DNA of 64,000 nucleotides, taken from NCBI GenBank assembly GCA_036346205.1, contig JARFJB010001987.1, forward strand, positions 297,501-361,500, in the 5' to 3' direction. Shown piece after piece: positions 1 to 9,164 of the stretch. The position numbers and the translations under genes were made by a program. The DNA comes from Vesta saturnalis. Its lineage: Eukaryota > Arthropoda > Insecta > Coleoptera > Lampyridae. Below the pieces are notes generated by a model that was given only the letters and a program-made list of their open reading frames with translations, ran no database searches and was not told the origin of the DNA. Within the stretch, counting starts at the first letter, position 1; the number at the start of each line of letters is the position of its first letter.

Positions 1-1
1 T

Positions 2-1278
2 TATATTTATTCATTGTTTTCCGGAACGATTACATTTCAATTAAAGACATCAAACGCAAATATGAAGAATAATTGTTTAATATTGCAAAATATTATCTAT
101 TTGATAGTATTCCTCGTCAGTGCATATTCGACATGGTCTGTAGAAGTATACAAATTCACACAAGTTTACAAATCTGCTATTATTGAACTTGCCGTACGTA
201 TTTGTCAATATTGTATGGTGTTACTCACAAGTTTTTCGTACATTAACAGCCTTATATTTAAAAGAAGAGTCACAAACGTTCTAAACGGAATTAAAAACGT
301 TGACGGCGTTATAGAAGCTACACATAATCGAAACAAACTATTGGAAAGTAATTACTTTGTTTTGAAAAGTACGAGAAGAGTCATAGTTGCTTATGCCATA
401 TATTACCTATGTGTTCTAGCATATTGGGCAGTTTGCTACAGTTATTCACTAATTGCGCTTCCTCATATCATGATGTTTAACTTTGCACTTTCATCAAACA
501 GCTTCCAATTCTGGACGTTTGCGATAGTGTTAAAAAATAGATTTCAAATTATTAACGAATTTGCTGACATTATTACTCACACATCTTTTAAACTTAGTTC
601 AACAGAATTGCTTACAGATAACATACAAACGATTGTACAAATTCATCAAAAACTTACAAAATTAAGTCAAGAAGTGAATATATGCTTCTATTTTTTTCTT
701 TTTATTAATACTTTGGTTTATTATACCATATTTCTGACTCATTCTTATATAGTCTTATATTCGATAACTGTACCAAAATTAGGCGAAGACTGGTTACTAG
801 CTGTAGTTGATGCAATGGTATTTATGTGTTATTCTAGCGTTACAATATTTTTTATTTTAAAATCATCAACCGCATTGTGTTATGAGGTAAATAATTTAGT
901 ATCAATTGCCAATTAAAATTCAATTTCTTTAGGCTAATCGAACAGTAAAGGTTTTACAAGGAATTAGAATACGACCAGATCAAAAACAAATTCGAAGTGT
1001 GGTAAAAATTTAATTTAAGCTTCAGTTGGCTTTTTTAACTCTATGGTTTTTTTAGATAATATTTGACTCACTTAGTCTGATGAACAGAAAATTGGAAATG
1101 ACTGCATTCCAAATATTTACAGTTGATATTAATTTGATATTTTCGGTAGTTAATAGTATTGAATGATTTTAAATTAGATTAATTATTTTAGTTTTAGATG
1201 ATATCATCCGTAACAACGTATGTATTTATATTATTTCAATTTGATATTTATTTTGTACTGAAAAATAAAGAAAACTAA
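2..1278 (+). CDS. Gustatory receptor gene 1 (5' end outside window)
   Basis: Seven-transmembrane chemoreceptor of the insect gustatory receptor family, a ligand-gated channel in sensory neuron membranes. The frame is open from base 2; comparison with the other two receptors here puts the true start about 13 codons left of the window. I read four exons: 2-886, 933-1001, 1056-1145 and 1198-1278, all joined at codon boundaries, with introns of 46, 54 and 52 bp having GT and AG ends. The total is about 374 residues, close to the family's usual 350-420. Exon 1 ends in CYE, exon 3 contains SLSLMNRKLEMTAFQIF and exon 4 contains TTYVFILFQF, the family's TYhhhhhQF signature. AATAAA motifs lie at 1264 and 1363. 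Seen: exons and motif. Known: family function. Ligand unknown. No defect is visible. Confidence 0.88.
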
Positions 1279-1689
1279 TACCTAGTAAATCCAGTTATAG
1301 CAATGTTTTCAAAATACAGAAACGTTTAATTTGATGTACATTGTACAATGTAAGTGTACCTAAATAAAGTGAAAGAAAGACTAGTTGTACTTTTTAAAAA
1401 TTGGTTCATGGGATTCCACAATATTGAACAATTGGCTAATTCACAACATTTACCTATGGTTTTTACAGTTGTTTGGTATTAGTAAATTGTCATTCGGAAC
1501 AACCAAGTTAAATAAAATTACTTTTTTAATTTGGTTTAGACACAATGTAATTATTTATTTCTCAACTCGTTTCAATACAACATGCAACATTGTCAAGAGA
1601 AAACTTGATGTACACTATAATTCTATATTTAAAAAATCTAGAGTGTCTCCACTAAACATTCTCGCATACAAACCATAAATATCTGGTGT
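1279..1689. other. 3' flank of GR gene 1, no gene seen
   Basis: AT-rich sequence with a polyadenylation-like AATAAA at 1363-1368. An open frame at 1385-1678 lacks any recognisable motif and has the composition of non-coding DNA. Confidence 0.5.
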
Positions 1690-1807
1690 GGAATTAAAAA
1701 TTATTATTAATTTTATTAAATACATAAATAAAAAGCTTACCTCGAGTAGATTTGAACCTACAACCTGTAGTTTGCTAGAGTAAACGTTTTATTTATGTAT
1801 TTAATCT
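1690..1807 (-). repeat. 5'-truncated tRNA-Ala-like SINE copy with inverted flanks
   Basis: On the - strand this holds the 3' half of a tRNA-like sequence: anticodon arm remnant with CTAGCAA loop, then a T arm with B-box-like GGTTCAAAT. The same AT-rich flank (TTAAATA-ATAAATAAAAA) adjoins the fuller copy at 57310-57435. Here the flank also occurs as an exact 19-bp inverted repeat (1715-1733 and 1787-1805) around the tRNA half. Two dispersed copies with a shared flank indicate a SINE rather than a working tRNA gene. Confidence 0.6.
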
Positions 1808-2255
1808 ACCCCAGTGTCATTATGACATATTTATCATCTTCATTTGGGTGTCATTATGGCCTTCATAATAGCACCCAGTGCCATTATGAACTCATAATAA
1901 CACGCAAATTTTAAAATAAAAAACAGGCAAAAAGAAAGTTAGTTACAACTTTTACTTCATTATAAAATCTTTACCAACATTTATTTATTGTAAACATTAG
2001 TTACAAAGTCTGTACAATTTGTTAAATTCAGTCCATCAGTGCGTGAAACTCATGTAAAGCACAAAACTGAACGCAAATAATGACGTTGTCAACGTAAAAA
2101 TTGCAACAATCAACAAGCGCGGTTACTATAACATCGATTAATATGGACACTTAATAATTTTGAATTTTTATTTACAAAAACGTTTCTGATATTGTAAACA
2201 AATCGAATCTAAGCAAAGAAAATCTATTTGGACTGGCGTAGATTAAATTTTGAAT
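1808..2255. other. No gene seen; short direct repeats
   Basis: A phrase like GTGTCATTATG recurs between 1815 and 1890. Otherwise AT-rich sequence with no coding or RNA signal. Confidence 0.4.
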
Positions 2256-2371
2256 GATACACGTTCGATATGAACTTCGTAATGAAACTTGTGTAAATAA
2301 ACCACTCGGCTAACGCCTCGTGGTTTAACTTTACACGCGTTTCATTATGACGTTCATATCGAACTAGTATC
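2256..2371. repeat. Foldback hairpin (MITE-like)
   Basis: An imperfect palindrome with arms of about 52 nt around a short loop (CGGCTAACGCC region). Left-arm elements GATACACGTTCGATATGAAC and AATGAAAC have inverted partners GTTTCATTATG and GTTCATATCGAACTAGTATC. No target duplication was identified. Confidence 0.65.
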
Positions 2372-2460
2372 ATTAATAACTATAATAAATTTAATAATAA
2401 TTTTTAATTACATATTTACTTTTGAACTTATTCGCTTCTTTTATAAGAAGCTCTTTACAA

Positions 2461-2690
2461 AAATGGGCAACATTGCAAACGCGAAAACAATAATCTATGT
2501 CAGACGTTTTAAAAAGCATGAAAGACGATTCATGGACATCTAGATGCTAACTTAAACTAAAAGAAATGATATAATTGTTAATTTCAATTTTTTATACGCT
2601 CATAACAGGCAACACTGTAAAAACAAAAACAGTAATCTATGTCAGAATGACGTTTAAAACTTTATGTCAGATAGAGATTTATGGACATAA
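2461..2690. repeat. Imperfect direct repeat, about 80 bp, two copies
   Basis: Copies near 2466-2545 and 2605-2690 share GGCAACA-TGCAA and AATCTATGTCAGA followed by a CATGGACAT or TATGGACAT phrase. No gene is recognised in the stretch. Confidence 0.45.
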
Positions 2691-2874
2691 ATACGTTAAC
2701 GTCAAAAATTCCAAAGCCGCACGCTTCTATAAATATATCGATAATAAGCTTCAGCATTTTCAACCATACTAGTAGTAATATAGGGTAGGTTGTACACCAG
2801 TTCAAGGTCACTCGCCTATTGCTTTGTAAATAAAGAATATCGCGAATTTCCATGTAAATCGTAAGTGTGCGAGT

Positions 2875-3215
2875 AAGAGAGAGAATGTTTGGAGAGAGAG
2901 AAAGAATGTTTGGGGAGAGAGATAAAGAATGTTTGGAGCTCTTAGAGCCAGGTCAAACTTTTGGCGGAGAATTTCTGAAGCTGATAAATATGTCAAGGTC
3001 ATCATCATATTGTAATTCTTAGAAATCAAAAATAGAATCAGTTTATGTCAAGGCATCTGAGGTGAAAGAGAGGGAGAGATTGATTGGAGCTCTTGGAGCC
3101 AGTTCAAACTATTAGAGGGAAATTTTTGAAGCTGTTTAATGTGATCTAAAACTAAATATGTCAAGGCCATCTCAATTCGTAGAAATCTAAAAATAGAAGC
3201 AGTTCATGATGGGGA
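2875..3215. repeat. GA-rich tandem repeat, two long units
   Basis: A GA-rich start repeats GAATGTTTGG three times. Then two units (about 2935-3055 and 3090-3210) share GGAGCTCTTGGAGCCAG, a TCAAAC phrase, a GAAGCTG phrase, ATATGTCAAGG and AAAAATAGAA-CAGTT. It lies just outside Polinton copy A and could be its terminal region, but no matching inverted end was found. Confidence 0.5.
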
Positions 3216-3341
3216 GAAATAAGATTGTTTTAAGGTTGGTGGTTTTCAAGGATACACACAGGTGGGTGAGCGGTTCAGTATATCAGAATTAGCAGAAATG
3301 AAAGTAGTACTAGTAGTCATGATAAAAACAGAAAGAAAAGA

Positions 3342-3735
3342 GAATGTTATCGAAAGATTGTTCTACATACATGATTAGGTTCATTTAGAGCATGAAAGGC
3401 GAAATAGAAAGGAAAGCTTTATTCATGATGCTAATCATGGAGCTATTTTAAAATTTATCGTTCAAGCAATTCATGGAATTTGACTGAGTCAAGTTCACGT
3501 GTTAATTCAGTTATTACTTTCAAAAAGAAAATATGCTAAATCGTTTTAAATTGAAGAAGAACCAGTTTCATAAAAAATAAAGTAGATCCATTTTTCAAAA
3601 TTACATTAAGTACACGCAGTACATTGCACTTATTGTACAAATTGTACAAATACGATGGATTGTTCTATATTCATACATAATTAGGTTCATTAGAGCATGA
3701 AAGACGAAATAAAAAGAAAAGCTTTATTCATATCT
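3342..3735. repeat. Direct repeat of about 75 bp, two copies
   Basis: Copies at about 3352-3430 and 3658-3735 share GATTGTTCTA, ATTAGGTTCATT, AGAGCATGAAAG and AAAGCTTTATTCAT, roughly 305 bp apart, upstream of the copy A promoter. Terminal-region repeats of a Polinton are one possible reading. Confidence 0.5.
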
Positions 3736-3826
3736 CGCTATGAATGCGAAAGCTTTAATCAGTTTTGAAGGTCACCTGCAAGGGGAAATCTATTGCACCG
3801 TAGGTACTGAAGGAGACGTTTTTTCG

Positions 3827-3868
3827 TATATAAACCGCAGCGAGCTGTGTATGCTGAGATCAGTCAGT
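3827..3868 (+). promoter_or_regulatory. Core promoter, Polinton A structural genes
   Basis: TATATAAA at 3827-3834 is followed by two overlapping arthropod initiator motifs TCAGT at 3860-3864 and 3864-3868. The TATA start to initiator A distance is 35 bp, within reach of RNA polymerase II spacing. The CAGTCAGTA string is repeated in the second copy A promoter at 8593-8630. Confidence 0.65.
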
Positions 3869-3891
3869 AAGCAACTTGTAACTGAGTAAAC

Positions 3892-4230
3892 AAGGAATTA
3901 GCAGCATTAAACCAAACCACCTACTGCAAACTCTATAAAAATGCGTGTGACCTAGAGATATCGAAAAAGTATAAAGTTATTAATGTGGCAGTAATTAAAA
4001 CGAAGTACGGTGAACGTATAGTGTTGGAAACGGATGAACTGAAATGTGTATTACCTCAGCGCTTTTATGATTATTTCAACGTAGGAGAAACTCGAATTGA
4101 AGAATTTAAGACGCTGCTGAACACGAGGGATGTGATCATGAGTAGTTTGGGTGCAGTCGGAAAAACAACAAACATTTTCTTTGTAATAGTAGTACCCCAA
4201 CCATATGTAAATTACACATGCTTTAACTAG
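3892..4230 (+). pseudogene. Polinton small OB-like protein, start codon lost
   Basis: Homologous over its length to the copy B gene at 15119-15409. Conserved features are YKVI, TKYG, a P-x-x-FY-YF stretch and VGKTTN near the end. The YKVI...TKYG...LP-x-x-F pattern resembles short OB-fold nucleic-acid-binding proteins of insect Polintons; that function is inference. The codon matching copy B's ATG (MDLSALN) is AAG here (KELAALN) at 3892-3894, and no in-frame ATG precedes the conserved part, so the start appears lost by one T-to-A change. An in-frame stop lies at 3883. The tail runs about 14 residues past the copy B stop. Confidence 0.6.
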
Positions 4231-4348
4231 GATCATTTCGTAAAGAGTGTTTAGTCGTAGTGTAATTGCGAGCAAGTAGTCATGCAAGCAGCAATAAAAT
4301 CATTTCTGGAAGGATCCGGAAGATCTGGAAGTTCATCGCCCCATATCA

Positions 4349-4561
4349 TTGCACAATATGAATAATAATGTAACATTTTGTTGTTGGTGCTGTCAAAATA
4401 GTGACGGTAGTAGTAGTAGTAGTGGTGGTGGTAAAAATAAAAATGAAGAGAGAAAAGATGAAGGTTATTATTCTCCTGGCCGGTTTCAAAATAAGGATAA
4501 AGTGTATAAACAAGCAGCTAACAAATACTTAACCGATTGTACTTATTATAAATTATCGTAA
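4349..4561 (+). CDS. Small Cys-rich, Ser/Gly-rich Polinton protein
   Basis: About 70 residues beginning with an N-rich stretch and a CCWCC cluster, followed by a Ser/Gly run coded by AGT/GGT repeats and a charged KNKNEERKDE segment. Copy B has a counterpart at 14210-14764 with CSCWCC followed by a Ser/Thr-rich stretch, in the same position in gene order, so it is probably a real Polinton gene. Function unknown. The copy here may be truncated relative to copy B. Confidence 0.45.
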   Translation: MHNMNNNVTFCCWCCQNSDGSSSSSGGGKNKNEERKDEGYYSPGRFQNKDKVYKQAANKYLTDCTYYKLS

Positions 4562-4645
4562 GAAGCGAAAGAGTGCAGGTAGTGGTGGCTTAGTGAGCAC
4601 ACGGTGACCCCGGTATTAATCAATTATATGCTCAGTGCTCATGAT

Positions 4646-5307
4646 ACCAGGTATAAGGATTACCGAGATTTAGAAAGTAGACATAAAACAGATAAAATTT
4701 TAGGAAAAAGCTTAGGAACGCTTTAAATTTAAATTTAAAATCAGACGCAATATTACATGAACAAACTGCAGCTTTAGCAGTCGGTACCACCATGAGAGCA
4801 AAGAGAAAATTAGGAATGGGGTGCAAACGTCGTCATCGTCGATCCAATCAGAAGAAGAACCAGAAATCGTTATGTAATGGTGGAAATTTATTGAACTTAC
4901 GAAAAACAATAGCTAAAAAAATTAAACCTAACGGAAATTTTGCAGACACACTAAAGTCGGCGCTTTCAACGGTAAAACGTGTGGTAAAAAGTTTGGGGGG
5001 AACGAAATACATTACAGTTCCTAGAGTAATTCACTTACCTAAACAAGAGAGGTTTTTGCCATTTCTTATTCCGTTATTCGAAGGTTTATCTGCAATCGGT
5101 GCTTTAACCGGCGATGCATTGGGAATTGATAAAGCAGTCAATGAAGCTAAAAATGCCAAAAAATTGTAGGAAGAAACATCGCGTCATAATCACATGATGG
5201 AATCTATAGCTATAGGCTCCATGAATAAGAAAGGCGGTGCACTTTATCTGAACCCATACAAATCTGGTGGTGGTGCGTTAAAATTAAAACCGTTTCCAAA
5301 AAACTGA
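4646..5307 (+). pseudogene. Polinton basic core/minor capsid protein (PX-like)
   Basis: A positively charged protein related to the nucleoprotein/PX-like core protein found between the early genes and the protease in insect Polintons. The start of homology is YRDLESRH near 4650, matching copy B, then the frame breaks; the open part begins at 4792 after an in-frame AVGTT. Residues 1-45 of that part are Lys/Arg-rich; the end carries the hydrophobic FLPFLIPLFEGLSAIGALTG stretch, a likely membrane-active helix. An in-frame TAG at 5167-5169 is followed by 45 further codons with family-like LYLNPYKSG, ending at TGA 5305-5307. So it holds one frameshift and one nonsense change. Confidence 0.7.
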
Positions 5308-5560
5308 ATAGATTACCCGAAAGACCGTTAACAGATATTGATTTAAAGAAATACACTAAAAATGTACCCTACTTTAAGGATATTGGGTTTGATACAAAAA
5401 ACCTGGTAAAAAGGTATAGTATAACGATAGTTTCGATAATCTTCGACCACCATCGAAGTGATTAACTACTTTCGGGGATGCAAGATTTGTTATAATTACA
5501 ACTATGATCAAGAATTTAATACTATTATTTCGGGCACCTATTCCTCCAATTTTCATATAA
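5308..5560 (+). pseudogene. Remnant of adenain-like cysteine protease
   Basis: Follows the core gene directly. It begins with RLPERPLTDIDLKKYTKNV, matching the N-terminus of the copy B protease, then has several frame changes; a DNLRPP phrase and a YNYNYDQEF phrase match the middle of copy B. The region expected to hold the catalytic Cys (TTNCGHL in copy B) is replaced by unrelated residues, and the GTHW His motif is not recognisable. Non-functional. Confidence 0.6.
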
Positions 5561-5589
5561 ATAATCGATGCAACCTCAAATTTTCTCAG

Positions 5590-6262
5590 TTATGTCGATA
5601 ACATTCAGCTTAGAAGGTATTGGTAACACAACTAGCTGAAACTTCTATCCACCGGTAGAGCTAAATTTGAGAAAGAAATACGTAATCGGATTGGTGGAAC
5701 ATTCAACAGCATTAGAAACATTTACACACGATAGATTTTATTTTAGAACAAATCCATCTCATTTGCAAGTGATTCATATTCCACACACTACATATGAGTT
5801 AGATAAAATTAGCGATTATCTAAATCTAGGATACTCAGAGAAATTTTGATTAGGGCAAACAACAATACACTTAAATGTAAGATAAACAGTTCCGTTGAGA
5901 TCGATTTTACTAAAGAAAATAGCATTGGTCGCATGCTAGGGTTTGAGTCTAAAATATTAGAACCAAATATTTTACATACATCTGCGTTAGACATCAAAAC
6001 ACTTAAACGTACTAATCTACACGTAGGGTGCAACATTATAAAAGAATCTCATCGGGAAACCTGCAAAAGTATTATATGAGATTGACGTTTCAGTCCCACC
6101 AGGTTATCGTTTAGATAAAACTCCCAGCAATACTCAATATTTAGAAGTAAACACGGACATAATTAGTAATGTAACAATTAATTTGACTAATTAAAAGGGT
6201 CAATTAATAAAGTTTGTTGAAAGTGAACCACTCACAGTACATTTAGAACTAAATAACATGGT
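5590..6262 (+). pseudogene. Polinton penton-like minor capsid protein
   Basis: Matches copy B (11960-12646) and the insect Polinton penton-like family. In order: FYPPVELN and YVIGLV near the N-terminus; NNNTLKCKI and IDFTKENSIGRMLGF in the middle; CNIIKESHR; then DVSVPPGYRLDK and a YLEVNTD strand region; ending in a region with VHLEL. At least three frame changes and a stop after the opening strand separate these blocks. The family forms the vertex base of the icosahedral shell; single jelly-roll fold is inferred from family knowledge. Lies between protease remnant and the short conserved gene. Confidence 0.7.
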
Positions 6263-6442
6263 ATGAGAATTAATCAAGGCCCAATTCCATCTTTCAAAAA
6301 TTTATATAATACCTAGAGTAAGAGATTAACTAGTCATCAATCCTCATTGAGGTTAACATCTGCAGAGAAATACTTTTTAACGTCAAAAATTCATACCGAC
6401 AATGGCCGAACCATTAAACGTCTTTCAAAACGTACATTTTGA
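6263..6442 (+). pseudogene. Short conserved Polinton protein overlapping the capsid gene
   Basis: About 59 codons from ATG 6263, with an in-frame TAG after YNT. Both copies keep RI(N/D)QGP(I/L)PSF near the start and LTS(A/G)EKYFL in the middle, and both run into the start of the major capsid gene in another frame (overlap about 40 bp here). Copy B counterpart: 11964-11760. Conservation between two diverged copies suggests a real small structural or assembly protein; I cannot name it. Confidence 0.5.
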
Positions 6443-7600
6443 TGATACTATAATTAAATCAGATATTCAAGCTTATCTTCAGTATGGCTCTTCTAAGCAT
6501 GGACCTTCTGAAGAAATACGCGTTCAGAGTCAAAATCTAACTACGGCTACTTACGATGGTTTTCTGTAAAGGTAAGCTTGAGCTTAAAAAAGAAGATTAA
6601 AGAAAATCATGCAACTTATCCAATAATTTTCCGAACTTTCTTTTCGAAGAAATTCGTTATGAGTTGGGTGGTCAAAGAGTGGACGTTTGCCGAAATTCGG
6701 ACATAAGATCCACACTTAAGGGATATATTTCTTATACGACAAGCGAGATCAAAGCACTAAGCCCATTTGGGGGGGTCACCAAAGAGCGAAGAACCATTAC
6801 AAGTAGAATTCCATGAGCAAAATGGAGAAAAATCTTTTATAGTATGCATACCATTGAACCACATATTTAGAATAATGGAGGGTTATTGCCAAGAAATTGA
6901 TTTTAATTCGATCTAGAAGCGATACGAATTGCTACCATGGTGATGTTGATGCGACAATAACCTTAAATAAAATTCTATGGAAAGTACCACACTTAACACT
7001 TAGTGATGCTGCAAAACTTATCTTGTTTCAAGGAATCAATGAAAATTCTATTATTACTGTTCCATTTCGTCAATGGGAGTTATATGAATTACTTGCTTTA
7101 AAACAAGCAACCTCTTATATATGGCCAACAAGAACGTCAACGCAACTGGAAAAACCACGCTGGATAATTGTTGCATTCCAACAAGGTGAAAGGCACACAA
7201 AGTCAGCAGGGGCCAGAAATTTTGATTACATTAACGCAAAGTACACCTGAATTCTGAGTATTATCTATATGAAACAATGCATTTCAACGTCAGTGCTAAC
7301 AAATGCATACCTACCTATCGCATTTTTTTTTTCATTTCGATGTGATTACTATGGTGAAGATGATAACAATGCACGATGCATTATTTAACTATTCAGAATT
7401 CAAATCATGACCAGTAGTTGTAATGGACTGCTCTAAACAAAATAAATCCTTAAAAGACTCAACAGTTGACATCAAATTGGAAATGAGATCTGTAACATCT
7501 TTCGATAGTGGAATCGTTGTCTCTGGTCTTATCCTCCATGATACTATTGTGCTGTACAACCCACTCACTGGAGAAGTGAAAAAATATAATTATTATAAAA
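6402..7600 (+). pseudogene. Polinton major capsid protein (double jelly-roll)
   Basis: Start ATG at 6402 (MAEPLNVFQ), matching copy B. Recognisable blocks in order: YLQYGSS and EEIRV; FLFEEIRYELGGQ; a LILIRSRSDTNC block at about 6897; ITLNKI-WKVPH; FRQWELYE; TSTQLEKPRW; then after 7250 a degraded stretch and a C-terminal block from 7423 with MDCSKQNKSLKDSTVDI and YNPLTGEVKK. These are the landmarks of insect Polinton major capsid proteins, which assemble trimeric hexon-like capsomers. Frame changes occur near 6570, 6720-6900 and 7250-7420. It is not translatable as one protein. No complete restoration is attempted. Confidence 0.85.
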
Positions 7601-7740
7601 TACACTCTGTATGTCTAGTATATAAAAAAAAACGTTGTAATTATTCGTTTAGTTTTATTTCATTCTCCACCAAACATGAAAGTACTTGCTCAGAAGCAAA
7701 AACTTCCAATTCAAATTTATGACATTGATGATGATGAAAA

Positions 7741-8030
7741 GTCCGTTAGGTTTAATTTTTTTAGCTATTGCGGATGGTCAACCCTTGAGAGATTTGAAGA
7801 TACAGTCACACCCAACAGAGTAATAGAGTCTGAAAACTTAAGAACTGAGCCATTCATACTTACAACAGGAAATGATCGATCCTTTTTGGCGGACATAAGG
7901 CAACACTGAGTTTTGTTAGCATTCAATTTAACTAGATTATTGTTTCCCCATTTTACAATACGTTGAATGTCTTTGTTGATTGAATTTGCCATTTCAGCTT
8001 TAATTTCTTAGATTGGAGTTAGTTGTTGAA
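7741..8030 (-). mobile_element. Fragment of non-LTR retrotransposon (RT C-terminal side)
   Basis: On the - strand it encodes MANSINKDIQRI, NLVKLNANKTQCCLMSAKKD and ITLLGVTVSSNLS. The same segment, nearly identical at the DNA level, occurs in the retrotransposon at 53140-53360. The match then jumps to the 53450 part (GTTAGTTGTTGAAG), so about 90 bp are missing. It separates the capsid gene from the polymerase half of copy A. Confidence 0.75.
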
Positions 8031-8289
8031 GAAATAAGGTCATAAGATATGGCAGGAATACTTTCATTTGAAGATGTCGGGAGTGCTTCTGCAGGCTGGT
8101 AACTAAAACATGGTTGCACCAAGATATCTTGCGGAATATTTGTCTTTCTTTTTCATTGCTAGTTTACTTTTCTTACTTGTCGATGCCATCGTGAGTACTA
8201 GGTACTGAATGAGTATTCACTTAAGACTTTAACACTATATACATGTAAATCTGTTAACGTTACCAAAATTTTTAACAAGTGGAAGTGGT

Positions 8290-8515
8290 TAGTACAATGA
8301 ACTGACCTGAGCAAGCAACGGTGACAAACTCTAATGAATGCAGCATAATCTAGACATGAGAAGGCATTTCACATGCAGTCAGCAAGGTTAAGTTAATGCA
8401 TATTCTTAGTAAATGCCACAAAGTACAATGTATGACCTCTGCAAGCAAAGGTGACGCAGCATAAGCCATGAGAACAGTATTCATGTCAACGTTAATGGAT
8501 ATTTCTAGTAATCTA
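8290..8515. repeat. Tandem duplication upstream of polymerase promoter
   Basis: Two related units (about 8295-8420 and 8428-8515) share GTACAATG, a GACCT-TGCAAGCAA phrase, GGTGAC, GCAGCATAA and CATGAGAA with AGTTAATG or CGTTAATG. They lie just upstream of the promoter at 8593 and could be regulatory or replication-related; that is inference. Confidence 0.5.
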
Positions 8516-8592
8516 TGCATCTGTCTATGAACACTGAAGCTCTTGCATCAAGTTATAACCAGTTTTGGCCTTAAATACTGGGTTTATATTAC

Positions 8593-8630
8593 TATATAAG
8601 CAGATAAAGAGCAGTTTTATACCAGTCAGT
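8593..8630 (+). promoter_or_regulatory. Core promoter, Polinton A polymerase side
   Basis: TATATAAG at 8593-8600 is followed at about 31 bp by CCAGTCAGTA (8622-8631), with initiator TCAGT at 8626-8630. The initiator string CAGTCAGTA equals that of the promoter at 3827-3868. It precedes the small open frame at 8756 and polymerase B. Confidence 0.65.
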
Positions 8631-8755
8631 ATATTGTACTCCCGACTAGAATTGCAATTGTGTGCCTGAAGTACTTCTATAGTTACTTAAATTATTAATT
8701 TTTACATATCAGTTATAATAAATATATTTGTTTCCATTACTACATAATCGACAGT

Positions 8756-9112
8756 GTGTGTGCTTCATATTTTCTTGCAGTGTTGGATACAGTTTTGAAG
8801 GTAACTATGAGTAAGGGTATACCCAGTAGTAGTGATATTGTTAGTTTAACAAGAAGTATTATTCCATTGCTGAAAACCAAAAATGAATTTATAAAGCACA
8901 TCCGTATAATTAACACTAATATTAAGCTATTGCAAATTATAATTCAAAATAAAATTTATTTAGAGACATGCGAAAATTTGCTCGAACTCGAAAGTAATTT
9001 GTCATTGTCAAAGTGTTGTCTTATAAGAATTAAACAGTTAAACAACGCTTCAGGGAAAACAGGTAGTGGAATTGTCAATGTCGCTAAAAAGCGTACTCGC
9101 AAATTAAGTTAG
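8756..9112 (+). CDS. Unknown Polinton protein upstream of polymerase
   Basis: About 118 codons; the first ATG is at 8807 (MSKGIPSSSDI), giving 102 residues. The protein is helical-looking, rich in Leu, Ile, Lys and Asn, ends in a basic KKRTRKLS tail and follows the promoter at 8593. Frame upstream is also open (CASYFLAVLD). No family recognised. Its place before polymerase B and intact frame in a decayed element make it worth a search; a helical DNA-binding or terminal-protein-like role is only speculation. Confidence 0.45.
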   Translation: MCASYFLAVLDTVLKVTMSKGIPSSSDIVSLTRSIIPLLKTKNEFIKHIRIINTNIKLLQIIIQNKIYLETCENLLELESNLSLSKCCLIRIKQLNNASGKTGSGIVNVAKKRTRKLS

Positions 9113-9164
9113 TACTCTCTAGATTCATGTTTTAACGGTAGCTTACTTACGGGAATTATAGTCA

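Noticed and set aside
1385..1678. 97-codon open frame downstream of GR gene 1
   Set aside because: No ATG-based start, no motif and AT-rich composition like the flanks; likely chance.
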